DNA of 42,871 nt from Pseudonocardia acidicola (lineage in GTDB: Bacteria; Actinomycetota; Actinomycetes; Mycobacteriales; Pseudonocardiaceae): assembly GCF_012911935.1 (NCBI RefSeq), contig NZ_JAAXLA010000062.1, forward strand, positions 1-42,871, given 5' to 3'. Shown piece after piece: positions 15,401 to 22,679 of this stretch (position 1 is its first letter; each line of letters starts with the position of its first letter). The position numbers and the translations under genes were made by a program. The notes under the pieces were generated by a model, which saw only the letters and a program-made list of their open reading frames with translations, ran no database searches and was not told where the DNA came from.

Positions 15401-16657
15401 TCAGGAGGTGGCGTCGGTGACGGCTTTCGCCCAGAGGGCGACGGCCGCATCGACCTGCTCCGGCGTCACGATCAGGGGCGGGATCATCCGGACCACGTTG
15501 CCGTAGGCGCCGCAGGTGAGCAGCAGCAGGCCGTGCCGGGCCGCGGCGGCGTGCGCGCGGGTGGCCGTCTCCGGGTCGGGTGCGCCGTCCGCGGTGACGA
15601 ACTCGTTGCCCACCATGAGGCCCAGGCCGCGGACGTCGGCGATCCCGGGGTGGTCGGCGGCCACCGAGCGCAGTCCCTCCAGCAGGCGCAGGCCCTGCGC
15701 GGCGGCGTTGGCGACGAGGTTCTCCCCCTCGATCACGTCGAGGGTGGCCAGTGCCGCGGCGCAGGCCACCGCATTGCCGCCGTAGGTGCCGCCCTGCGAG
15801 CCGGGCCGGGCCCGTGCCATCAGCGCGGCGGGCGCGGCGATCGCCGAGAGCGGGAAGCCGCTCGCCAGCCCCTTGGCGGTGATCAGGATGTCGGGGGTGA
15901 CACCGGCGGCGTGCTGGTGCCCCCAGAACCTGCCGGTGCGGCCGAACCCGGTCTGCACCTCGTCGGCGATGAGCAGGATGCCGTGCGCGTCGGCGCGCTC
16001 CCGTAGCCCGGCCAGGAACGCCGGCGGCGCGGGCACGTAGCCACCCTCGCCGAGCACCGGCTCGATCAGCATCGCGGCGACGTCGCTCGCCGGGGCGGTG
16101 GTGACGAGCAGCCGGTCGAGTTCGGCGAGCGCGAACCGGACGGCTTCCTCCTCGGTCCATCCGTAGCGGAACGCGTACGGGAACGGCGCGAACGCGACGC
16201 CGCCCATCATCGGCCCGATCCCGGCCCGGATCTTGGCCCCCGACGTGGTCAGCGCGGCGGCACCCATGGTCCGGCCGTGGAAGCCACCGTCGAACGCGAC
16301 GATCAGTTGCCGGCCGGTGGCGTGCCGGGCCAGCCGGACCGACGCCTCGACCGCCTCGCTGCCGGAGTTGAGGTAGAAGACGCTGTCCATGCCCGCGGGC
16401 AGCACGTCACCGAGCCGTTCGGTGAGCCGCAGCAGCGGCTGGTGCATGACGGTCGTGTACTGGCCGTGGATGAGCGTGCCGACCTGCTCCTGCGCGGCCG
16501 CGACCACGGTGGGGTGGCAGTGGCCGGTGCTGGTGACGCCGATCCCGGCGGTGAAGTCCAGGTGCCGGTGGCCCTCGGTGTCGTAGAGGTAGACCCCCTC
16601 GCCGCGGGCGACCAGGACCGGCGTGGCCTGCTTCAGGACCGGGGACAACTGTGCCAT
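15401..16657 (-). CDS. Class III (GABA-type) aminotransferase
   Basis: The 418-residue PLP enzyme of the 4-aminobutyrate/ornithine aminotransferase class begins with MAQLSPVLKQATPVLVARGEGVYLYD. The glycine-rich FYLNSGSEAVEA and FDGGFHGRT contact cofactor phosphate, LIADEVQTGFGRTGRF holds the PLP-ring Asp, and DILITAKGLASGFPLSA has the Schiff-base Lys. The ATG at 16657 is preceded by GGGAG. The open frame runs upstream but would cross the operator region, so it was cut here. The three overlapping TTGTCGA half-sites just upstream tie it to the GntR-linked regulon. The amino-group donor is unknown; an omega-amino acid or beta-alanine-like compound is the family's usual substrate. Confidence 0.9.
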   Translation of the reverse strand: MAQLSPVLKQATPVLVARGEGVYLYDTEGHRHLDFTAGIGVTSTGHCHPTVVAAAQEQVGTLIHGQYTTVMHQPLLRLTERLGDVLPAGMDSVFYLNSGSEAVEASVRLARHATGRQLIVAFDGGFHGRTMGAAALTTSGAKIRAGIGPMMGGVAFAPFPYAFRYGWTEEEAVRFALAELDRLLVTTAPASDVAAMLIEPVLGEGGYVPAPPAFLAGLRERADAHGILLIADEVQTGFGRTGRFWGHQHAAGVTPDILITAKGLASGFPLSAIAAPAALMARARPGSQGGTYGGNAVACAAALATLDVIEGENLVANAAAQGLRLLEGLRSVAADHPGIADVRGLGLMVGNEFVTADGAPDPETATRAHAAAARHGLLLLTCGAYGNVVRMIPPLIVTPEQVDAAVALWAKAVTDATS

Positions 16658-16688
16658 GCGCGTGCTCCCACCTCGGTTCACCGTAGCG

Positions 16689-16717
16689 ATTGTCGAGTTG
16701 TCGACAATCGACAACAA
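16689..16717 (-). promoter_or_regulatory. Nested GntR-type operator upstream of the aminotransferase
   Basis: TTGTCGACAA (16698-16707) is a perfect palindrome. The flanking TTGTCGA (16690-16696) and TCGACAA (16708-16714) form a second, wider palindrome. The core equals the motif at 18342 and 19737. On the minus strand TTGTCG and a downstream TACGGT are 16 nt apart and could be -35/-10. Confidence 0.65.
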
Positions 16718-16790
16718 CGATGGAACCACGCTGCCCGGGGTCTGTAAACCCGCGGCGCTCAGGTCGGCGGCGCAGCGGGTGACCGGCAGG

Positions 16791-17531
16791 TCAGGCCGGG
16801 ACGGCGGGCGGCGCGGGTTCGCCTCCGGTGCCGGCGGTGCCGGCGGTGCCGGCAGTGCCGGCCCTGGGGGCCCCGCCGAGGATGCGGGCCACGGCATCGG
16901 CCATGTGCTCCTCGAGCGTGGCCACCAGCCGGTCCGCGTCGCCGTCGCGCACCGCGTCGCGCAGGACCCGGTGCTCGGCGAGCAGGTCCGCGGCCGGCGG
17001 CGGGTTCTGCTGCAGCGCGGCCAGGCACATCCGCGTCTCCACCAGCAGCGCGTCGGCCATCCGGCGCAGCCGCGGGCTTCCGGCGGCGGCCACCAGTTCG
17101 TGATGGAAGTGGTGGTCGGCGTCGGCCAGCGCCACGGCGTCCCCGGCCTCGGCGGCGGCCTCCATCCCGGAGAGGGCAGCGGTGAGCCGCTCGGTCGCGG
17201 CCGGCCGGTCACCGGCCAGGACGAGCAGCGCCGCGGCGCGCTCGACGGCGGTACGCGCGATGTAGACGTCGCGGACGTCGGCGGTGGTGAGGTCACGGAC
17301 GAACAGCCCGCGATGCCGCTCGCTGCGCAACAGGCCCTCCGCGACCAGCCGCTGCATCGCCTCCCGCAGCGGCCCGCGGCTCACCCCGAGCCGGCCGGCC
17401 AGCTCGACCTCGCCGAGCTGGGTACCGGGCGGGAACGTGCCGCGCATGATCGCCTGCCGGATCCGGTCGGCCACGATGGCCGCCGTGGACCGCCGGCTGA
17501 CCGGCTCCAGATCGCTGACATCCAGCATCAT
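16791..17531 (-). CDS. GntR-family regulator, FadR/FCD subfamily
   Basis: The 246-residue protein has an N-terminal GntR winged helix (~15-80, with LGEVELAGRLGVSRGPLREAMQRLVAEGLL) and a C-terminal all-helical FCD domain. The FCD metal site is visible as D..HH in DADHHFHHELVAAAGS, H in EHRVLRDAV and H in EEHMADAV. Such domains bind carboxylate ligands with a metal. The ATG at 17531 (or 17528) follows GGGAAGAG. It sits 53 nt after the first isomerase gene and just upstream of the aminotransferase operator. It is the obvious candidate for binding the repeated ATTGT(C/T)GACAAT palindromes. The C-terminus has four AGT repeats. Confidence 0.9.
   Translation of the reverse strand: MMLDVSDLEPVSRRSTAAIVADRIRQAIMRGTFPPGTQLGEVELAGRLGVSRGPLREAMQRLVAEGLLRSERHRGLFVRDLTTADVRDVYIARTAVERAAALLVLAGDRPAATERLTAALSGMEAAAEAGDAVALADADHHFHHELVAAAGSPRLRRMADALLVETRMCLAALQQNPPPAADLLAEHRVLRDAVRDGDADRLVATLEEHMADAVARILGGAPRAGTAGTAGTAGTGGEPAPPAVPA
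16827..16862. repeat. 9-bp tandem repeat in the regulator C-terminus
   Basis: Four copies of GGTGCCGGC (the last with one change) encode four Ala-Gly-Thr units on the minus strand. Being in frame, copy-number change would only alter the length of the flexible tail. Confidence 0.8.
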
Positions 17532-17584
17532 GAGCTCTTCCCGTCCTCTGTTGTGCCGACCCGGACCCCGCCGGATCCTCGCCC

Positions 17585-18340
17585 TCAGCCTGCGGCGAAC
17601 AAGGCCCCGAGGCCTGCCCGCGGCCGGTCGGCGCCGGCCAGTCGCAGCCCCTGCCAGACGCTGACCTGGTTGGCCGTGAGCACCGGCTTGCCGACGCGAG
17701 CCTCCAGCGCGTCGAGCAACTCGACGGTGTGCAGCGCGGTGTCGGGCAGCAGGACGGCCTGGGCCTGCGGGTGGTCGGCGGCCGCAGCGAAGTCGAGGAC
17801 CAGATCGGCTGGCAGGGTACCCACCTCGGCGGCGGTGACGATCCCGCGGGCCGACAGTTGCCGGACCGCGACCCCGCCCCGCGCCAGGAACGCCACGAAC
17901 CGCTCGGCGACGTCGCCGGGGTAGGTGGCGCCGACCGCGACCCGGGTGATCCCGAGCCGGGCACACGCGTCGACGAAGGCGAACGAGGTGCTCGACGCCG
18001 GCACTCCCGCGGTCTGCCGCAGCGCCGCGACCTGGGCCGACGCCCCGTCCCAGCCGAACACGAAGCTGCCACTGGTGCAGGCCCAGACGATCGCGTCCAG
18101 CGGCCCGCCTGCGGCGACCGCGCGGGCCCCGTCGGCGAGGACGTCGTCGCCGCCGATGTCGAGCAGCGCGTCGACGCGGTGGGCGTCCTCGCGCATCTCG
18201 GTGTGCACCAGCGGCAACCGGCTGCCGTCGCCGAGCAGCTTCTCGGCGCGCGGGTAGTCGTCCTCGGCGGAGTAGCCCGGGTAGAGAACGCCCACGGTCG
18301 GGGGCGGCATCGGCGGGGTCGCCGCAGTCATCTCAGGCAT
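17585..18340 (-). CDS. Maleate isomerase/Asp-Glu racemase superfamily protein, paralogue A
   Basis: The 251-residue protein starts at the ATG at 18340 right after the operator; an ATG at 18331 is possible. It has the two-domain fold of maleate cis-trans isomerase and arylmalonate decarboxylase. The first catalytic position is present in WACTSGSF (Cys88). The second, normally Cys, is Asp200 in LLPDTALHT, although the following GKPVLTANQVSVWQGLRL is conserved. Loss of one Cys is expected to abolish standard racemase or isomerase chemistry, since these enzymes need both. Decarboxylase-like or lyase activity is an open alternative. It follows paralogue B by 34 nt and has its own promoter. Confidence 0.85.
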   Translation of the reverse strand: MPEMTAATPPMPPPTVGVLYPGYSAEDDYPRAEKLLGDGSRLPLVHTEMREDAHRVDALLDIGGDDVLADGARAVAAGGPLDAIVWACTSGSFVFGWDGASAQVAALRQTAGVPASSTSFAFVDACARLGITRVAVGATYPGDVAERFVAFLARGGVAVRQLSARGIVTAAEVGTLPADLVLDFAAAADHPQAQAVLLPDTALHTVELLDALEARVGKPVLTANQVSVWQGLRLAGADRPRAGLGALFAAG

Positions 18341-18341
18341 A

Positions 18342-18360
18342 ATTGTCGACAATCATACGA
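18342..18360 (-). promoter_or_regulatory. Operator overlapping the -10 of paralogue A
   Basis: ATTGTCGACAAT (18342-18353) is a perfect 12-bp palindrome. The minus-strand hexamer TATGAT (18357-18352) overlaps its edge and lies 11 nt from the ATG at 18340, giving an almost leaderless mRNA. The 19-bp stretch ATTGTCGACAATCATACGA recurs at 19737 with one change. Confidence 0.75.
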
Positions 18361-18374
18361 AAGCTGTCCCGTCG

Positions 18375-19148
18375 TCAAGCGACCGAGAGCCGGCCCGGCG
18401 CGGCGAGCAGCCGGCCCCCGCCGACCGCCGACCGGCCGATCGCACGCAGGGCGGCCCACATGGTGACCTGGTTGGCCGTGAGCACCGGCTTGCCCAGGGC
18501 CTGTTCGAGCGGCTCGATGACGTCATAGGTGGGCAGGTTGGTGCAGCTGATGAACAGTGCCTCCGCCTCCGGCCGGTCCACCGCCTTGACGATCTCGACG
18601 ACCTCGGCGTACGTGACCCGCCAGATGTTGCCGAGCAAGCCGAGGCCCTGCTTCGACACCGTCTGCACGTCGTGCTCACCGAGGTAGCGGACCAGCCGGG
18701 CGGTCACCGCGTCGATGTAGGGCGTGGCGATGGCCAGCCGATGCACGCCGAGCACCCGCATCGCCTCGATCAGCGCCCCCGAGGTCGTGGACACCGTGGG
18801 CGCCCCGGCCTCCAGCATCGTGCGGCGCAGCACGTACTCGCCCTGGGTCCCGCCGACGAAGCTGCCGGACGTGCAGGCGAAGGTGACCACCCCGGGCTGC
18901 GGGGTCAGCACGTCCCGGGTGGCCCGGCGCAGCGCCCGGCGGTCGCCCACGGCGACGGCCATCTCGACGGTCACCGGCGTGGTGAAGAACGGCAGCCTGG
19001 TGAGGTAGAGCGAGACGTCCTCGGGCGCCCAGCGCCACAGCTCGCGGTCCAGGGCGAAGTCGAACGGGGCGATGACCCCGATGCCCGGCGGGTTGTCCGC
19101 GTCGTCGCCGGCCGGCTCGACGAGGCCGACGGACAGTTCGATCGGCAC
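18375..19148 (-). CDS. Maleate isomerase/Asp-Glu racemase superfamily protein, paralogue B
   Basis: The 257-residue protein starts at the GTG at 19148, preceded by GGGGAG. Both catalytic cysteines of the superfamily are present: Cys92 in FACTSGSF and Cys202 in ISCTNLPT, with GKPVLTANQVTMWAALRAIG after the second. This makes it the catalytically intact partner of paralogue A. A maleate isomerase would turn a cis-dicarboxylate into fumarate, and racemases or hydantoin racemases use the same pair. It is 16 nt downstream of DUF3830 and in the same operon. The shared fold with paralogue A but split Cys content suggests different reactions or a heteromer. Confidence 0.88.
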   Translation of the reverse strand: MPIELSVGLVEPAGDDADNPPGIGVIAPFDFALDRELWRWAPEDVSLYLTRLPFFTTPVTVEMAVAVGDRRALRRATRDVLTPQPGVVTFACTSGSFVGGTQGEYVLRRTMLEAGAPTVSTTSGALIEAMRVLGVHRLAIATPYIDAVTARLVRYLGEHDVQTVSKQGLGLLGNIWRVTYAEVVEIVKAVDRPEAEALFISCTNLPTYDVIEPLEQALGKPVLTANQVTMWAALRAIGRSAVGGGRLLAAPGRLSVA

Positions 19149-19164
19149 GGCGCTCGCTCCCCGG

Positions 19165-19671
19165 CTACCGCACGCCGGATCGCTCGGTGAGCCTCTCGTA
19201 GACGAGCCGCTCGCCGACGCTGCCGGACCGCCACACGTCGTGGCACGCCTCGGCCATGGCGTCCAGGCCCTCCACGATCGTCGCGTAGACGTTGCCGGGC
19301 ACCCAGCCGACGTCGCCGTTGAGCAGCAGGTTGTTGCGCCCGTAGAAGATGGCCAGGTCGATGACACCGGGCAGGTGGTCGACGTTCTGGTCGGCCTTGA
19401 ACGACTGGTCGAGCATCCCGCCGGAGAAGGAGAAGTACACGACGTCACCAGGGATCGGGGTGACGGTGGTGTTCTCGTAGCCGATCTCGTCACCGAAACG
19501 CGGGACCATCGTGTACACCTCGTTGCGGGCGTACTTGGCGTGCTGGGCGTCCCCGGCGAGCGGCAGCGCATCCCACACGGCCGCGCACGTGCGCGGCGCG
19601 TCCTTCTCCAGGAGCTCCGCCACGCACGAGACGCCGCGACGGCCGAGCGTGATGCTGATGAGTTTCGACAA
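19165..19671 (-). CDS. DUF3830 family protein
   Basis: The 168-residue protein resembles, from memory, the DUF3830 (cyclophilin-like fold) family: the N-terminal VSCVAELLEKDAPRTCAAVWDALPL, then RNEVYTMVPRF, DVVYFSFSGGM and LPGVIDLAIFYGRNNLLL. Only a TTG at 19671 is available as a start; the frame upstream holds no ATG or GTG before the promoter, and GGGGTGG lies 6 nt before it. Function is undefined, but the family is repeatedly found with amidases and Asp/Glu racemase-type proteins, as here. It opens the leftward operon from the divergent promoter at 19737-19774. Confidence 0.78.
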   Translation of the reverse strand: MSKLISITLGRRGVSCVAELLEKDAPRTCAAVWDALPLAGDAQHAKYARNEVYTMVPRFGDEIGYENTTVTPIPGDVVYFSFSGGMLDQSFKADQNVDHLPGVIDLAIFYGRNNLLLNGDVGWVPGNVYATIVEGLDAMAEACHDVWRSGSVGERLVYERLTERSGVR

Positions 19672-19736
19672 GACTGACCACCCCGCGAGCGCAGTGTTGA
19701 TGTCCGGGTCTTCTCCGTCGCGCGCCTGTGCCGCGG

Positions 19737-19774
19737 ATTGTTGACAATCATACGAGGGCTTCCTAGCGTGTCAA
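19737..19774. promoter_or_regulatory. Overlapping divergent promoters with a shared operator
   Basis: Plus strand: TTGACA (19741-19746), 17-nt spacer, TAGCGT (19764-19769), driving the dehydrogenase-amidase pair. Minus strand: TTGACA (19774-19769), 16-nt spacer, TATGAT (19752-19747), driving DUF3830 and the isomerases. The palindrome ATTGTTGACAAT (19737-19748) covers the plus -35 and the minus -10, so one bound regulator would silence both directions. Confidence 0.8.
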
Positions 19775-19808
19775 TGCCCCGGCCGGCCCCCGCGAAAGGA
19801 CCGTTCGT

Positions 19809-20801
19809 TTGCCCGTTTCTACTGGTCAGCGCCACCGATCGAGGGCGACGATCGCCGTTCTACACGCCGAGGACCGCCCGCCCGCACTCGAGGAACACGT
19901 GTCCGGGGCCGAGTTGCGCTTCGCCACCGCCGGCACCCTCGCCGACGCGCTACCCGGCTGCGACGTGCTGCTGGTGTGGGACTTCACCTCCGACGCCGTC
20001 CGCGACGCCTGGCCCGCAGCCGACGCGATGCGCTGGGTACACACCGCGAGCGCCGGCGTCGACCGGTTGATCTTCCCCGGCCTCGTCGGTTCCGACGTCA
20101 CCCTGACCAACTCCCGCGGGGTGTTCGACATCCCGATGGCCGAGTACGTGCTCGGCCTGGTGCTCGCGTTCGCGAAGGACCTGCCGCGCACACTGGCCCA
20201 ACAGGCGCGCGGCGAGTGGCAGCACCGGGAGACCGAGAACGTGGCCGGCCGCTGCGCGGTGGTCGTGGGCGGCGGGCCGATCGGCCGGGCCGTCGCGGCT
20301 CTGCTCGCGGCCGTCGGATTGCGGGTTCCACTGGTGGGGCGGCGCGCCGCGGACGGCGTGCACGGCTTCGACGAACTCCGCGGGCTGCTCCCGGACGCCG
20401 ACTTCGTCGTCCTGGCCGCTCCGCTCACCGAGGCCACCCGGGGCCTGCTCGATGCCGCGGCGCTGCGCCGGCTCAAGCCCACCGCGCGGGTGATCAACGT
20501 GGGCCGCGGCGGGCTCGTCGTGCAGCCCGACCTCGTCGACGCGCTCCGCGAAGGACGGATCGCCGGGGCGGCACTGGACGTGTTCGAGACCGAGCCGCTG
20601 CCCGCCGACTCGCCGCTGTGGACGATGCCGAACGTGATCGTGTCCCCGCACATGTCCGGTGACACGGTCGGCTGGCGGGAGAGCCTGGTCGAACTGTTCG
20701 CCGACAACCTGGACCGCTACCGCGCGGGCACCCCGCTGCGCAACGTCGTCGACAAGACACGCGGTTACGTCACGAACACGACGGCAGGAGACCCGCCATG
20801 A
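19809..20801 (+). CDS. D-2-hydroxyacid dehydrogenase
   Basis: The 330-residue NAD(P)-dependent dehydrogenase has an N-terminal substrate domain with WVHTASAGVDRLIFP, then a Rossmann domain with VVGGGPIGRAVAALL. Catalytic residues are visible: Arg in INVGRGGLVV, Glu in DVFETEPLP and His in SPHMSGDT. The start is TTG at 19809, preceded by AAAGGA at 8 nt, about 40 nt downstream of the TAGCGT -10. The enzyme should interconvert a 2-keto acid and a D-2-hydroxy acid. Its stop overlaps the amidase start as ATGA, so the two are coupled and probably act in sequence. Confidence 0.9.
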   Translation: MPVSTGQRHRSRATIAVLHAEDRPPALEEHVSGAELRFATAGTLADALPGCDVLLVWDFTSDAVRDAWPAADAMRWVHTASAGVDRLIFPGLVGSDVTLTNSRGVFDIPMAEYVLGLVLAFAKDLPRTLAQQARGEWQHRETENVAGRCAVVVGGGPIGRAVAALLAAVGLRVPLVGRRAADGVHGFDELRGLLPDADFVVLAAPLTEATRGLLDAAALRRLKPTARVINVGRGGLVVQPDLVDALREGRIAGAALDVFETEPLPADSPLWTMPNVIVSPHMSGDTVGWRESLVELFADNLDRYRAGTPLRNVVDKTRGYVTNTTAGDPP

Positions 20802-22216
20802 GCGCCATCGGCACCACCGCCGCCGACCTCAGCGCCACCGAACTGCTCGCCGCGTACCGCTGCGGGGGCCTCTCCCCCGTCGAGGCCACCCGGGACACGC
20901 TGGACCGCATCGAGCAGCTCAACGGGGCGGTCAACGCGTTCTGCCTGGTCGACGAGGCCGGCGCGCTCGCCGCGGCGAAGGAGTCGGAGCAGCGCTGGCT
21001 GCGCGGCGCCCCGCAGGGCCGCCTCGACGGGGTGCCGACGTCGATCAAGGACATCCTGCTGACCATCGGCTGGCCGACCCGGCGAGGGTCGCGCACCACG
21101 CCGGCCGAGGGCACCTTCGACGTCGACGGCCCGCCCGTGGCCCGGGTGCGCGAGCACGGCGCGGTACTGCTCGGCAAGACGACGACCCCCGAGCTCGCCT
21201 GGAAGGGCGTCACCGACTCACCGCTGACCGGGGCCACCGGCAACCCGTGGGATCCCGCGCTCACCGCGGGCGGCTCGAGCGGGGGCAGCGCGGCCGCGGT
21301 CGCGCTCGGCATGGGCGCGCTGAGCCTGGGTACCGACGGCGGTGGCTCGGTGCGCATCCCCGCCGCGTTCACCGGCACGACCGCACACAAGCCGACCTAC
21401 GGCCGGGTCCCGCACCACCCGGCGAGCCCGTTCGGCACCCTCGCCCATGTCGGGCCGATGACCCGGACCGCCACCGACGCCGCCCTGCTGCTCGACGTCG
21501 TCTCCGGTGCCGACGACCGGGACCCGTGGGCGCTCGCGCCGCCCACCGGGCGGTTCACCGACGCGCTGGCCGGCGGGGTGGCCGGGCTGCGGATCGCGGT
21601 GAGCCCGACCCTGGGGTACGCGACGGTCGACCCGGAGGTGGCCGCGGCGTTCGAAGCCGCCACCGACGTGTTCGCCACGCTGGGCGCCACGGTGGAGTTC
21701 GCCGACCCGGGGTTCGCCGACCCCGTCGAGCCCTTCGAGGTGCTGTGGTTCGCCGGGGCGGCGAAGACGATCGAACACCTCGACGCGGCCACGCGCGCGA
21801 CGATGGACCCGTCGCTGGTGGAGATCGCCGAGCAGGGCGCCCGGTACAGCGCGGTCGAGTACCTGACCGCGATGGCCGTCCGCAACGACCTCGGCACGCT
21901 CATGGGCGCGTTCCACCGCAGCTACGACCTGCTGCTCACCCCGACCCTGCCGATCGCGGCGTTCCCGGTCGGACTGGAGGTGCCATCCGGGTCGGCGCCC
22001 CCGCGCTGGACGTCGTGGACGCCGTTCACCTACCCGTTCAACATGACCCAGCAGCCCGCGGCCAGCGTGCCCTGCGGGTTCACCGCCTCCGGGCTGCCGG
22101 TCGGGTTGCAGATCGTGGGCCCCCGGCTCGCCGACGCGGTGGTGCTGGCCGCCGCGGACGCGTTCCAGCAGGCGACCGACTGGCACCGCCGCCGGCCGGC
22201 GCTGCTCGCGTCTTGA
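20798..22216 (+). CDS. Amidase-signature family amidase
   Basis: The 472-residue amidase-signature enzyme has the catalytic Lys in TSIKDILL, the cis-Ser region AGGSSGGSAAAVALGMG and the following GTDGGGSVRIPAAFTG with the nucleophile Ser, a complete Ser-cisSer-Lys triad. The C-terminal FNMTQQPAASVPCGFTASGLPVGLQIVG is typical. Family members hydrolyse amides such as carboxamides, malonamates, ureido acids or Glu-tRNA. The lack of gatB/gatC here makes a catabolic role more likely. It follows SD AGGAG and overlaps the dehydrogenase stop. No transporter is in the island, so uptake must be provided elsewhere. Confidence 0.9.
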   Translation: MSAIGTTAADLSATELLAAYRCGGLSPVEATRDTLDRIEQLNGAVNAFCLVDEAGALAAAKESEQRWLRGAPQGRLDGVPTSIKDILLTIGWPTRRGSRTTPAEGTFDVDGPPVARVREHGAVLLGKTTTPELAWKGVTDSPLTGATGNPWDPALTAGGSSGGSAAAVALGMGALSLGTDGGGSVRIPAAFTGTTAHKPTYGRVPHHPASPFGTLAHVGPMTRTATDAALLLDVVSGADDRDPWALAPPTGRFTDALAGGVAGLRIAVSPTLGYATVDPEVAAAFEAATDVFATLGATVEFADPGFADPVEPFEVLWFAGAAKTIEHLDAATRATMDPSLVEIAEQGARYSAVEYLTAMAVRNDLGTLMGAFHRSYDLLLTPTLPIAAFPVGLEVPSGSAPPRWTSWTPFTYPFNMTQQPAASVPCGFTASGLPVGLQIVGPRLADAVVLAAADAFQQATDWHRRRPALLAS

Positions 22217-22229
22217 GCCCCGGCGGGCG

Positions 22230-22646
22230 TCAGGTCGCGTCGGGGTCGATCGGCGGGCGCTCGCCGGGTGCGAGGCGCTCGGGTTCGGGGGCGGTGGCCG
22301 GGTGCCGGGTCTCGGCCGGCCCCGCGCCGGCAGCGGGCGCGCCGGCCGCGGGGGCGAACCCGTTCGGCTTCTGGGCCGGGCCGTCGTCGAACAGGGTGCG
22401 CCGGACGGCGGTGCGGGGGTTGAAGTCACGCAGCCCGCGCAGATCCTCGAGCGGCTTGCGCAGCTCGTCGAACTCGGGACCGAGCTCGTTGCGCAGCTGG
22501 TCACGGGCGCCGGTGGCGTACTCGCGCACCTGGCGCACGGTCCGGCCGAGCCAGGCCATGGCGGAGGGCAACCGCTCGGGACCCAGGATGAACAGCCCGG
22601 CCACGATCAGGACCAGGATCTCGCCCCAGCCGACGCTGTCGAACAC
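22230..22646 (-). CDS. tatB: Twin-arginine translocase subunit TatB
   Basis: The 138-residue protein begins with FDSVGWGEILVLIVAGLFILGPERLP: one membrane helix, the Gly-Pro hinge and an amphipathic helix, as in TatA/B. The charged linker and Pro/Ala-rich tail fit TatB better than TatA. The position next to htrA and sigE supports tatB, which has the same neighbours in M. tuberculosis (Rv1221-Rv1224). It works with TatC and TatA to export folded proteins. The start is GTG at 22646, 33 nt after the htrA stop. The convergent amidase stop is 13 nt away. Confidence 0.9.
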   Translation of the reverse strand: MFDSVGWGEILVLIVAGLFILGPERLPSAMAWLGRTVRQVREYATGARDQLRNELGPEFDELRKPLEDLRGLRDFNPRTAVRRTLFDDGPAQKPNGFAPAAGAPAAGAGPAETRHPATAPEPERLAPGERPPIDPDAT

Positions 22647-22679
22647 GACGTCAGCGTAGGCGATGGTTCGGTCCCGGCA

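Noticed and set aside
15401..17296. 631-residue extension of the aminotransferase
   Set aside because: It would read through the operator and antisense to nothing, but in another frame of the GntR gene. The ATG at 16657 has a ribosome-binding site.
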